Assembly: GCA_019695115.1 (NCBI GenBank)
Contig: JAIBAP010000028.1
Coordinates: forward strand, 1 to 64,000
Reading direction: 5' to 3'
From: Caldilineales bacterium
GTDB taxonomy: Bacteria > Chloroflexota > Anaerolineae > J102
Length of the DNA stretch: 64,000 nt
Shown here: in pieces, positions 25,900-34,422 of the stretch
How the letters are laid out: every line of letters starts with the position of its first letter
How positions within the stretch are numbered: position 1 is the stretch's first letter
Notes under the pieces: generated by a model
What the model was told of the DNA's origin: nothing
The model's database searches: none
Seen by the model: only the letters and a program-made list of their open reading frames with translations
Made by a program: the position numbers and the translations under genes

Positions 25900-28800
25900 T
25901 CAGAAGATCGGGTCCATCATTAGCGCCGGATGGTTGTGCTCCTCCATCCAGGCCAGCAGTTCATCGACGGTGCTGACGGCGCGCTCGTCGGCGATCTTGT
26001 CGATCAGATCGGGGTCGCCTTCGCGGATCGCCGCCGCCTTGAATTCGTCGGCCATCGACTCCTTGAGGAAGCTGCTCATCCACACCACGCGCTTGAAGCC
26101 GCCGTCGGCATAGATGAACTTGGGGCTGATCAGATAGTACTTGCCCACGCCCATCACGCCGGGTGTCTGCAAGCCGCCGCCGGCGATGCCCGCCAGGGTG
26201 CTGAAAGTCATCCCGGCCGGGGTCATGCTGGTGTCCTCGCGGCTGACCACCATCACACCGTTGGCTTCGGGGATGAGCATGACGATGCATTCGAAGCAGC
26301 CACAGTTCTTGACATGGATGCCGTTGGCCAGGTAGCTGTTCACATCCAGCAGGCTGAGGTTGTAGACATGCCGGAAGCGGCCATCATTGGCGACGGGGAC
26401 GGCGCTGGTGACGGTGTCGAGGAAGAAGTCGGTCTCCAGCCAGGGCGACAGCACGGCCTCCGTCTCAGGGGCCTCGGCCACGACGGTTCGCACACTATCG
26501 GCGATCGGGCGGGAGCGGCCAGTCTGGTAGTAGAACAGGGTCGAGCGACTCAAGGCTGACCGGCTTTCGGGCAGGCTGGCCAGGGCTTTGCCGGCGGCAT
26601 AGGGCAGCACTTGCTCTTGGGTCTTGTCCAGACGCCTGGGCAGGGCGGCGATCTCGGCCAGCACCGCCGCCTTCGCCGGATGGCGGGCCGGGATCAGTTC
26701 GGCAAAGCGGCGCAGGTTGCCGCCGTGGATTTCCACGCGGGCGACGGAGCCATCCAATCGCACCTGACTGAGCACGCCCAATCGCTTGAGCAGCAGCTGG
26801 AGATGTCGCGCCGCCCTTACGTCGCTGTGGCTCAGATAGGCTTCGCCCACCGGCCAGCGGTCGTCATAGCGCCGCAGCCGCACCGAGCCGTCGCCATCGA
26901 AGGCGCCAGCCAGGAAGGCGGCGATGTGCGCTTCGGGCAGCCCGACCATCCGAGCCAGGTCCCAGACCCGACCTTCGTTGTCTTCGGCCCGCATCCGCAG
27001 GCCGAAGGCTTCGGCCAGGAGACCGAGGACGAAGTTGTTGCCGTAGAGATCGGTGCTGGGCCGGGTCGCTGTGATCTTCCGGCCGGCGATGACGCCTCCG
27101 CCCCCCTTCTTGCGCTCGCCCAGAGGCGCATCCGCGAACAGGCGATGGTAAATCTCGGTGTACCGTGCCAGCAGGCTGGGGTCGCTGTTGGTGAAATTCA
27201 CCCGGCACCAGTGCGGCCCTTGCCAATCGAGGGAGCCATCCGATGCCAGCAGGCCGAGCAAGTAGAACAGGTCGGGGTCCAGTTCGGGCAGGGCTTGCGA
27301 AGCCTGGCCCGAAGGTGAAGCGACGGCGCCGATCTGCAGTTTGAAGACATCCCACGGCTCGCCCAGCGCCTCGACCAGCGCGCGCAACGTGCGCAGTGGG
27401 AGGGAGGGCAGGCGCGGGTCGGGCAGATCCAGGCCGAGGGAGCGGTAGGCGGCTGTCCGTGAGCCAAAGCGCTCCCGCAATCTGCTTTCGAGACCCCCCA
27501 GCAGAGCAGCATCCACCACCCGGCAGTCAGCGGGGATCAGATCGATGGCAGCCGGTATTTTGCCGGGCAGCCGCAGATGCTTGAGGGCATACACGCGGTC
27601 GCCGGCCTGGATTTCGTCGGCCCGCACCCAGGGCCCGTGCCCGTTCTGGCCCCAACGATCGACGGCCACTTCATGGTTGGGCGTCAGCACCAGTTCCAGA
27701 CCCGATTTGGTGCCGATGCGGATCAGCGTTTCTGGGGCCGGGTTTTTGTGCAGGCCCAGCAGATGGCTATCGACCTGACGCCCGCGCTCGTCCAGCGAAG
27801 CGAGCCGTTGCTGCTCCTCGTTGCCGGCTTCGACGAATTCACCGATGCGCCGAACCGTGCCATCGACCAGCACTTCGGTGTCGGCAGACAGGCAGGCCGT
27901 CATCGGGTTCTCCATGATCGAGTACATCGCCACTTCGTTGACGACGCCGTGCGAGCCGATCTTGGCGTAATCGTTGGTGCCGGTCCAGTAGCCCTTCTTC
28001 GTATCCAACGACCGGAACAGCTTGATTGGCTGGTTGGGGCCGGTGGGATTGATGCTGAACGAGGCTTTGCAGTCCAGCCAGTTGTAGGCGCCGCACAAGC
28101 CCAGGCGTTCGGGGCTGATGACACAGACGTGGTTCGGGGCGAAGGATTGGCAGTTCTTGACCACGACGCCGTTGACGACGTAGTTGTGCGTTTCTTCGAC
28201 GCTGAAGTTGTACACCCGGTCGTAGGTGGCAGCCACCCGTTCGACCGTTTCGACTTTCTGGAAGCGAAGGTCGGCCTCGGCCCAGGCGCGCAGCGTCTGA
28301 TAGTCGGGGTCATCGGCGGGAACGGCTGCGGCCAGATGGTCGAGCACTGCCGCCAGTTTGACCTTGCTGGGGCGGCGCTGGCCATCGCGCCAGGCAACCC
28401 AGGTCTTGTAATCGACCGGGAGTTTCGTCACCGGCACGGCATAGGCATCCAGCAGGCCGGCCAGCCGGGGGCCGCACGAAAGCGGGACGGCGTCGTTGCG
28501 CACCACGTGGCGCGAGTCAGAGCGAATGGTGATCGCTTCCAGGCGGGCGCGCTTGGCCGGATGCTCAGCGCCAACCCTCTCGCGGAAGCGGATCGTATCG
28601 GTGTCGGAACTGGTTGCGACCTGATAACCGCGCCTGATCGGGCTGATGTAGCTGATGATGCCGAGCTTCTTCAGCAGCAGGTGGATGTGTCGCGCTTCCA
28701 GTTCGGTGCGAGTGGTGAAGAATGCCCGCTGGCCAGTGACATGACCATCGCCATCGAAAAGGCCGCGCAGGAAGGCCGCCACCAGGTCGTTCGGCAACGA

Positions 28801-31419
28801 TGAGATCACATAGCCCGTCCATTTCTGCTCCTCGTCTGGCAGGCCGATGCCCAGGCCATTGAGCAGACGCCCATGCAGCGTGTTGCCGGCGACCGACACA
28901 GTCGTTTCCTTGCGGCCAACGACGACCAGATCACCAGAAATGCCGGTAACCGGCGGTACCATGCGCTCGGTGGGGCCGCGCCCGAACCAGTCGGCAACGA
29001 TGGCGGCGAAGCGCCGGCTCAGCGCCGGCTCGGTGTTGGTGAATTGCACGAATACGCCGCTCTGTCCTTGCTCGCCCCGCCAGCGCACACTGCCATCCGA
29101 CGCCACCAGCCCGGCGATATACAACAGGTCGGCGTCCAACTGGGTGCGAGAAAGTACAGTCTCGAACTGGAACTCATGCAGGTCCCCCTTGAGATCATCC
29201 CAGTTCTGGCCCAAAGCCGCCACGACCCGCTTGAGTTCGCCCAGGGTGAGGCGCTGGTGCGAGACCTCCTGGTGCGGGTACAGTGCACTGTACAGGCGCC
29301 GATAGGGGATGTCCAACTGGGCTGCGGCGTCGGTCAGATTGCCATACTTCGCCAACGCCCACTCGCTCAGCCGGGCATAGAAGGCTTCATCTGCGACCTT
29401 GTAATCGTCTGGCAGATAATCCACCACGAAGGGCCTGGGTCGCTCCTCGGTGTCCATCTCGGGCAGGGCGTCCACCAGGTAGTCGCCGGGATTGAGCTTG
29501 CCGGCCGGCGCCCAGATCAGTCCTTCGGGACGATCGACGAGGACTTTGTGATTGGCGGTCAAGGTCAGGGCATTGCCGTTGCGCAGCCCGATGCGCACCA
29601 GCACTTCGGGAGCAGGGTTGATGAATAGCTCGCCCATCGAACGCCGGGCAAGATGGTTTTGGTCGAAGGTCATCACCGGGCGTAGCCCGTTCTCGATGGC
29701 GTTCTCGACCAGCTTATCCACGGCCAGGAAGGAGCCATCCGCCAGCACGACATCCTGATCGGGCGGGACGCAGAGCGTGCACGAATAAAACTCCTCCACC
29801 TTGTCATCGGTCAGGTCGGCCAGGCGCTTGTTGCGATAGTCGTAAGCCTCGCGCGCCGTATCGAGCCAGGCGTGGAACTGGCCTAGATCGGTGTAGATCG
29901 TCACCTGCACCTTGTCGACGATGGCGCCGAAATCGGTCTTGAAGCGGGCGTGCAGGATTTTGCCGAAGTGCTCCAGGTCGAAGCCTTTGTCGGCGGCGGC
30001 GGTGGAGATGCGGATCCAGGCGATATCGCGCTGGCCGATATGCTGGATGCCGGAGGCGCCGTTGATGAAGTAGTGGATCTGGCGCTCCAGCACCGGCTCG
30101 AAGTCCTTCTGCATCTGCCGGCCGGCCACATCCACCACGATGCCCATGTCCATGTGACCCTGGGCCGGGAGATCGGCGAACTTCGGCCCCACCACCTCGA
30201 TCTTGCCATCCACCACCTCATCCATCCCCGCCATGCGCAGATACTCGAACGCCCGGCTGTACTTGCCGCCGAACTCGACCCGCATATCGGCCTTGCGCAC
30301 GACCTCGCCCTCGAACGCGGAACCGTAGGGCACGGGCACGGGCACATTGGCCACTTTGACCTTGACCCCCCGCACCTCGATGCACTTCTCCACCAGCCGC
30401 TCCGCCCGCTCCAGATCGTCTTTGCCGTCGATCTCGTTCCACGGCCAACTGACGACGTGCTCGTAGCGAGTGACGCCGGTGGGCAGGATTTCGGGGATGA
30501 CGGTGTCGGCGATGACCGGGAAGCCGAAGTTGATCGCCCCGGCGGCGGCCGCATATTTCAGATCATCCACCTCGCCCAGGGCCAGGACGAAGGCGAAGAC
30601 GCGCTCGCGGTTATAGAGCAGGATATCGCGCGCCTGCCCGGCCTTGAGACCGCCGAAGGTGAGGGCCGAGCGCGTGGCAAAGCCGAGGGCGTAGATGGCG
30701 CTGAGGGTGTCGGTGCCGAAGGGCACGGTGTACGTGTCGTAGCCAAGCTCCACGCCTTCTTCCATCAGCTGGTGGATGATGCTGCGGCCGTTGACATTGC
30801 CCGACAGGAACGTGAGGATGTTGCGCCGCTGAAGCTCGCGCACCAGCTTGACTGCTACCTCGTTCGATTTGGCGCAGCCGACGATGGCGGCGAAGCCCGG
30901 CATACGGCCATCCACCAGCTGGATGCCCCACGAGCGCAGTTGGATGTCATCGATGGGGCCGTTGAGGTGGCCGTCGGCATCAACGCTGTACCCAGCGTCG
31001 CCGTTGCCGCCGTTGCCCATGTCAGGGCTGGTGAACGACGTCCCACCCGCGAGATGAAAGCCCGGCATCGGCTCTGGCTGCAACTTGTAGACGAAACGCA
31101 CGGCCTCGATGGCCTCGGCTGCCAGCAGCGTGGCCATGCCGCTATCCAGCGTCTCGCCCAGGTAGGGCGTCCAATGGTGGGGTGCAGGCACGGGGTGGAG
31201 CAGCTCGCGGGCGTGTTTCAGCACCGGCGGCAGGTCGCCCAACTTCTGCACGGCCATGCCGGTCATGCCAAAGATGAGCGGGAGATGGTAAGCGGTATTG
31301 GGAAAAGCCACCGGCGTCTCGGCGCCTTTCTCGCGCAAAGCTTTGTGAAGCATGACTTCGGCTTCGTTGACGAGGGCGTTGGCCCCGCGGATGGCGCGGG
31401 TGGCAATGTATCGGGACAT
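25900..31419 (-). CDS. acsB: Acetyl-CoA synthase catalytic subunit with two in-frame inteins
   Basis: An 1839-aa precursor. After removal of inteins at residues 550-1089 and 1176-1705, the extein is 769 aa (Moorella AcsB is 729). The A-cluster cysteines then read CTLC (C547, C550), NHVC (C559), GLC (C569) and CGC (C636, C638). Their spacing equals Moorella 506, 509, 518, 528, 595 and 597. The enzyme condenses CO, the methyl of the corrinoid protein, and CoA to acetyl-CoA. N- and C-terminal parts are complete (ends NHPALMMDPIF). The start at 31419 (MSRYIATRAIRG) has GGAGG 6 nt upstream; the longer frame is simple sequence. cooS lies just upstream. Both inteins interrupt the active site itself. 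Confidence 0.95.
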   Translation of the reverse strand: MSRYIATRAIRGANALVNEAEVMLHKALREKGAETPVAFPNTAYHLPLIFGMTGMAVQKLGDLPPVLKHARELLHPVPAPHHWTPYLGETLDSGMATLLAAEAIEAVRFVYKLQPEPMPGFHLAGGTSFTSPDMGNGGNGDAGYSVDADGHLNGPIDDIQLRSWGIQLVDGRMPGFAAIVGCAKSNEVAVKLVRELQRRNILTFLSGNVNGRSIIHQLMEEGVELGYDTYTVPFGTDTLSAIYALGFATRSALTFGGLKAGQARDILLYNRERVFAFVLALGEVDDLKYAAAAGAINFGFPVIADTVIPEILPTGVTRYEHVVSWPWNEIDGKDDLERAERLVEKCIEVRGVKVKVANVPVPVPYGSAFEGEVVRKADMRVEFGGKYSRAFEYLRMAGMDEVVDGKIEVVGPKFADLPAQGHMDMGIVVDVAGRQMQKDFEPVLERQIHYFINGASGIQHIGQRDIAWIRISTAAADKGFDLEHFGKILHARFKTDFGAIVDKVQVTIYTDLGQFHAWLDTAREAYDYRNKRLADLTDDKVEEFYSCTLCVPPDQDVVLADGSFLAVDKLVENAIENGLRPVMTFDQNHLARRSMGELFINPAPEVLVRIGLRNGNALTLTANHKVLVDRPEGLIWAPAGKLNPGDYLVDALPEMDTEERPRPFVVDYLPDDYKVADEAFYARLSEWALAKYGNLTDAAAQLDIPYRRLYSALYPHQEVSHQRLTLGELKRVVAALGQNWDDLKGDLHEFQFETVLSRTQLDADLLYIAGLVASDGSVRWRGEQGQSGVFVQFTNTEPALSRRFAAIVADWFGRGPTERMVPPVTGISGDLVVVGRKETTVSVAGNTLHGRLLNGLGIGLPDEEQKWTGYVISSLPNDLVAAFLRGLFDGDGHVTGQRAFFTTRTELEARHIHLLLKKLGIISYISPIRRGYQVATSSDTDTIRFRERVGAEHPAKRARLEAITIRSDSRHVVRNDAVPLSCGPRLAGLLDAYAVPVTKLPVDYKTWVAWRDGQRRPSKVKLAAVLDHLAAAVPADDPDYQTLRAWAEADLRFQKVETVERVAATYDRVYNFSVEETHNYVVNGVVVKNCQSFAPNHVCVISPERLGLCGAYNWLDCKASFSINPTGPNQPIKLFRSLDTKKGYWTGTNDYAKIGSHGVVNEVAMYSIMENPMTACLSADTEVLVDGTVRRIGEFVEAGNEEQQRLASLDERGRQVDSHLLGLHKNPAPETLIRIGTKSGLELVLTPNHEVAVDRWGQNGHGPWVRADEIQAGDRVYALKHLRLPGKIPAAIDLIPADCRVVDAALLGGLESRLRERFGSRTAAYRSLGLDLPDPRLPSLPLRTLRALVEALGEPWDVFKLQIGAVASPSGQASQALPELDPDLFYLLGLLASDGSLDWQGPHWCRVNFTNSDPSLLARYTEIYHRLFADAPLGERKKGGGGVIAGRKITATRPSTDLYGNNFVLGLLAEAFGLRMRAEDNEGRVWDLARMVGLPEAHIAAFLAGAFDGDGSVRLRRYDDRWPVGEAYLSHSDVRAARHLQLLLKRLGVLSQVRLDGSVARVEIHGGNLRRFAELIPARHPAKAAVLAEIAALPRRLDKTQEQVLPYAAGKALASLPESRSALSRSTLFYYQTGRSRPIADSVRTVVAEAPETEAVLSPWLETDFFLDTVTSAVPVANDGRFRHVYNLSLLDVNSYLANGIHVKNCGCFECIVMLIPEANGVMVVSREDTSMTPAGMTFSTLAGIAGGGLQTPGVMGVGKYYLISPKFIYADGGFKRVVWMSSFLKESMADEFKAAAIREGDPDLIDKIADERAVSTVDELLAWMEEHNHPALMMDPIF
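26305..27894 (-). mobile_element. AcsB intein 2 (530 aa, LAGLIDADG type)
   Basis: It starts CLSADTEVLVDGTVRRIGEF after extein ...ENPMTA. Block B is LVLTPNHEVAVD. The endonuclease helices are LFYLLGLLASDGSL and AAFLAGAFDGDGSV. It ends YNLSLLDVNSYLANGIHVKN before the +1 Cys of CGCF. It is clearly homologous to intein 1 through the endonuclease and splicing parts. The penultimate residue is again Lys. Insertion is directly before the Cys equal to Moorella Cys595, which bridges both nickel ions of the A-cluster. Confidence 0.93.
28153..29772 (-). mobile_element. AcsB intein 1 (540 aa, LAGLIDADG type)
   Basis: The intein starts with Cys (CVPPDQDVVLADG), directly after extein ...SCTL. Block B is LTLTANHKVLVD. 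The two LAGLIDADG helices are LLYIAGLVASDGSV and AAFLRGLFDGDGHV. The end is YNFSVEETHNYVVNGVVVKN before the +1 Cys of the extein (CQSF). All splicing blocks are present, so it should splice. The penultimate residue is Lys instead of the usual His. Insertion is immediately before the Cys equal to Moorella Cys509, a ligand of the proximal nickel. The central endonuclease appears intact, so homing is possible. Confidence 0.93.
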
Positions 31420-31427
31420 AGGTGCCT

Positions 31428-31504
31428 CCGTGTTGCGTAGTGCGTATTGCGTATCCTTTCGCCTTTCCGGGCTTACGGAATACGCAACACGCAACACGCA
31501 CTAC
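31428..31504. repeat. Hairpin-forming simple-sequence block between cooS and acsB
   Basis: Left words gtgttgcgta/gtattgcgta (31429-31456) are complementary to right words tacgcaacac/gcaacacgca (31475-31503), giving an imperfect long hairpin about 3 bp from the cooS stop codon. It could reduce read-through or stabilise the cooS mRNA end. Confidence 0.75.
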
Positions 31505-31507
31505 ATA

Positions 31508-33523
31508 TCAATTCGGTGAAAAACCGTACATAGCGCTTCGTTTTTCGCTCAACGGCAGGGTTTCCAGCGCCATCATGCGGGCATCGCCAGAGCGACCGAA
31601 ACGGTTGGGTTCGTAGATAGGCAGGCCCAGGGCGGCGCGCTTCTTGTCGATGTGCTCGAGGGTGCGGCGGATCATCTCGTCCGCATCCTTGACGAACTCC
31701 ATCTTGCCGCCGTAGAGGTGCTCCCAGCCTTCGCCGATGTAGTTGAGGACGAGGTCGCTGTCCTCGACCCGATCGGGCATGCCGCCCACCGGCGACGAGC
31801 CGCCGAAGATGACATAGGCGCCGGAGGCCACGCAGTAGGTGCCGATGGCCAGGGCCTTCTCGCTCATCCATTCCGGGGCCAGGCCAACGGCGGGGACCAT
31901 GTCGATGTCATCGCCCAGGCCGCCTTCCTCCACGATCTGCGTCAGCACGGTCAGGATGCGGGTGTTGTCCACGCACGAGCCCATGTGCAGCACCGGCGGG
32001 ATGCCCACCGTCTCGCAAACCTCGCGCAGCCCTGGCCCCACCTTGTCCAGCCCGGCCTCGCCCAACATCAGCCCCAGCTTGGCGCTGGCGATGGCGCCGC
32101 AGCCGGTCTCGACCACCAGCACATCCTCCATCAGCAACTTCTGCGTCACGTAGGTGTGCAGCCAGTCCTGCTTGCTGCGCGGGTTGTTGCAGCCGACGAT
32201 GGCCGCCACCCCGCGGATGCGGCCCGACATGATGGCATCGTTGAGCGGGCGGAACGAGCCACGATAGCTGCCGCCGAGCATGTAATTGATGTATTCGTGC
32301 GAGAAACCGGGCACCAGGCTTTCCTTCACTTGGGGAATGTGTACCTTGCCCCGGTTCTTGAAATTATCGATAGCCGTCTTGAGGATATTTTTTGCCACCG
32401 TCAAGGCGTGTTTTTCATCGAATTCGATGTGCGTAGCGCCCTTGATCCGCACCTTCGGCGAGGTCGTGATCACTTTGGTGTGGAAATTCTCGGCCAATTG
32501 CACCAGCGCCTGCATCACGCACTGCACATCCACCACCATCGCCTCGACGGCGCCGGTGAGGATCGACAATTCCTGGTGCAGGAAGTTGCCGGCGGCGGGG
32601 ATGCCCTGGCGGCTGAGGATTTCGTTGGCCGTGCAGCAGATGCCAGCCAGGTTGACGCCCGTCGCCCCGGCGGCTTTGGCGTAGGCGATGATCTCCGGGT
32701 CCTGCGACGCCGCCACGATCATCTGGCTGAGGGTGGGTTCGTGGCCGTGGACGACAACATTGACCATGTCCTCTTTCAGCACACCCAGATTGGCCTGGCC
32801 CAGCACCGGGGCCGGGGTGCCGAAGAGGATGTCGGAGATGTCAGTGGCGATGAGGCTGCCGCCCCAACCGTCGGCCAGGGCCGTGCGCACGGCGTGGCTG
32901 AGAATGTGTTCGGGGTCCTGGTCATCGCCGATGTGGGTGCGGTGCAGGGCCTCCACCACCTCGCGGTCGATGCCCCGCGGGACGACGCCATTCTCGGCCC
33001 ACACTTTTTGCCGTTTCTCCGGCGCCCGTTTGGTCAGAACCACCTGGCCCCTTTGCTGCCCGAATTGGGCGATGTACAAATCCGCCAGGTCGTTGGCGAT
33101 CTCTTTGGGATGCCGCCCCTCGATGGCGATGCCGTAATACTGCGCCACCGTCCGCAACTTGGCCACATCGCGGATCACATAGCCCTCGGTCTGGTCGTTG
33201 GCCACGGCCTTGAGCGTGAAGGCCATGTCGCGACCATGATCAGAGTGGGCGGCGGAGCCGGCGGCGATGGCCCGGATCAGGTTGCGGGCCTGGATGGTGT
33301 CGATGGTGGCCCCACAGACTCCGGTCTGGCCGTCTTTGGTCAGGCGGCACGGCCCCATGCCGCAAAGTTTGCAGCACATGCCGGCGCCGCCGATGTTGCA
33401 GGGCGCCATATCGCTGGCCCGAGTGAAAGCGGTGCCGATGCCCAACTCCTCGGCCCGGATCAGCATCATCTGCGCCGCCGGATCGGCGCTATAGTCTTCC
33501 GGTCGATAGTCTTTTTTCGCCAT
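31508..33523 (-). CDS. cooS: Carbon monoxide dehydrogenase catalytic subunit
   Basis: A 671-aa Ni-CODH (AcsA/CooS). The N-terminal cluster-binding region (D and B clusters) is MAPCNIGGAGMCCKLCGMGP. C-cluster ligands lie in GICCTANEIL, VVDVQCVMQ, AAIVGCNNPRSKQ, VETGCGAIA and LHMGSCVDNTRI. It reduces CO2 to CO for acetyl-CoA synthesis or oxidises CO. TGAGGAGATGACACC precedes the start. It lies between the HMA-like gene and acsB, as in bacterial WL operons. The maturation ATPase cooC is not here but at 48488. Confidence 0.95.
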   Translation of the reverse strand: MAKKDYRPEDYSADPAAQMMLIRAEELGIGTAFTRASDMAPCNIGGAGMCCKLCGMGPCRLTKDGQTGVCGATIDTIQARNLIRAIAAGSAAHSDHGRDMAFTLKAVANDQTEGYVIRDVAKLRTVAQYYGIAIEGRHPKEIANDLADLYIAQFGQQRGQVVLTKRAPEKRQKVWAENGVVPRGIDREVVEALHRTHIGDDQDPEHILSHAVRTALADGWGGSLIATDISDILFGTPAPVLGQANLGVLKEDMVNVVVHGHEPTLSQMIVAASQDPEIIAYAKAAGATGVNLAGICCTANEILSRQGIPAAGNFLHQELSILTGAVEAMVVDVQCVMQALVQLAENFHTKVITTSPKVRIKGATHIEFDEKHALTVAKNILKTAIDNFKNRGKVHIPQVKESLVPGFSHEYINYMLGGSYRGSFRPLNDAIMSGRIRGVAAIVGCNNPRSKQDWLHTYVTQKLLMEDVLVVETGCGAIASAKLGLMLGEAGLDKVGPGLREVCETVGIPPVLHMGSCVDNTRILTVLTQIVEEGGLGDDIDMVPAVGLAPEWMSEKALAIGTYCVASGAYVIFGGSSPVGGMPDRVEDSDLVLNYIGEGWEHLYGGKMEFVKDADEMIRRTLEHIDKKRAALGLPIYEPNRFGRSGDARMMALETLPLSEKRSAMYGFSPN

Positions 33524-33557
33524 GGTGTCATCTCCTCATAAGTGGAGTGTGTTTGCG

Positions 33558-33632
33558 GAATCTATTCCGTGTTCCGTGTTCCGTAACATTTCGGCGAGAA
33601 CTCACCCTTCTACGCAACACGCAACACGCTCT
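33558..33632. repeat. Simple-sequence words between the HMA-like gene and cooS
   Basis: Three ttccgtg words and then acgcaac words again, with about 30 bp of ordinary sequence between. These are the same word family as at 7910-8073 and 23926-24043. Confidence 0.75.
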
Positions 33633-33633
33633 A

Positions 33634-34023
33634 CTACTCATCCATCCTTGCCACCGGCCCCAGTCCGGGGCACGGCCACAGGGGGCGGCCTTCGTTGGCG
33701 ACGACCTGGCCGAAGCCGACGGTGCGGCCGGCCTGGGCATAGACGGCGGTGTGGCGGAAATACTTGGCCGAGCCGTTCGATTCGGTCACAGGCTTGCCCG
33801 ATTCGACCGGCAGCGCCAACTCGCCCAGGTACCCGGCCTCGCCCAGCCTCTGCTCGATGGCGGCGGGCTGAATCTGGGTCGGGTCGTAGGTCACCTCGGC
33901 CGCCTGGAAGGCACTGCTGGCGTAGACATCCTGCACGCCGGGCAGGGCCAGCAACAGACGGCGCACTTCGGCCACATGGTGGTCGCCGTACATCGCTGGC
34001 AGGGAGACAGTCATTGTCGTCAT
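33634..34023 (-). CDS. HMA-fold protein with GDHH in place of the CxxC metal site
   Basis: A 129-aa protein. Residues about 3-75 have the ferredoxin-like HMA pattern (TVSLPAMYGDHHVAEVRRLL, LPGVQDVYASSAFQAAEVTY, IEQRLGEAGYLGEL). The usual M-x-C-x-x-C loop reads MYGDHHVAEV, with no Cys but two His and an Asp. The C-terminal tail contains YFRHTAVYAQ and RPLWPCPGLGPV. As the first gene of the cooS-acsB transcript it may handle a metal (nickel?) for the CODH/ACS; this is inference. The start at 34023 has GGAG about 11 nt upstream. Confidence 0.7.
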   Translation of the reverse strand: MTTMTVSLPAMYGDHHVAEVRRLLLALPGVQDVYASSAFQAAEVTYDPTQIQPAAIEQRLGEAGYLGELALPVESGKPVTESNGSAKYFRHTAVYAQAGRTVGFGQVVANEGRPLWPCPGLGPVARMDE

Positions 34024-34273
34024 GCAGAATCACTCCTTTCAAAATGCGGGCGCCAGCCATAACAGAAACGACCGCCCACAGCCTGGTTGCAGGCCGTGCG
34101 ACGGTCGTTTGCCGACAAGAGGAGGATCGCCATCCTTGGCGCCGCCAACATCGAATTAGCTGGCATGAGAGGGTCAGGACATGTCCGAGAATCACCGCTG
34201 CCGCACTGCCGCGCGCTGGCAAGATGTGAGGCTTCGGTATGTGATCTAGTGTAGTGATTCCAGCCCCTCGCGC

Positions 34274-34289
34274 CATGATCTAAATCATG
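34274..34289. promoter_or_regulatory. CRP/FNR-like palindromic operator candidate
   Basis: CATGAT-CTAA-ATCATG is a perfect 6-4-6 palindrome, similar in design to FNR boxes (TTGAT-N4-ATCAA). It lies in the divergent region between the WL cluster (starting at 34023, leftward) and coaX. An oxygen- or redox-responsive regulator would make sense for CODH/ACS genes. No regulator gene is nearby. Confidence 0.4.
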
Positions 34290-34350
34290 CTGTGGTTGAA
34301 TTGCTTCCGATCTTGCCCCAAACCGCCCCACTGTTGCGCCTTGATCCGAC

Positions 34351-34380
34351 TTGACAGGCATCTTCACTGGCGCTTATAGT
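34351..34380 (+). promoter_or_regulatory. Predicted sigma70-type promoter of coaX
   Basis: TTGACA at 34351-34356, an 18-bp spacer and TATAGT at 34375-34380; the coaX start lies 42 bp downstream of the -10. The rest of the 34024-34422 gap holds only the palindrome at 34274-34289. Confidence 0.65.
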
Positions 34381-34422
34381 CCCTTCCGGCTCCTGTCACC
34401 CTGCCCTCTCCTTGATTCGGCC

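Noticed and set aside
25900-31419. acsB as a multidomain fusion rather than an intein-containing gene
   Set aside because: Splicing blocks at both ends, LAGLIDADG motifs and perfect restoration of A-cluster spacing show inteins.
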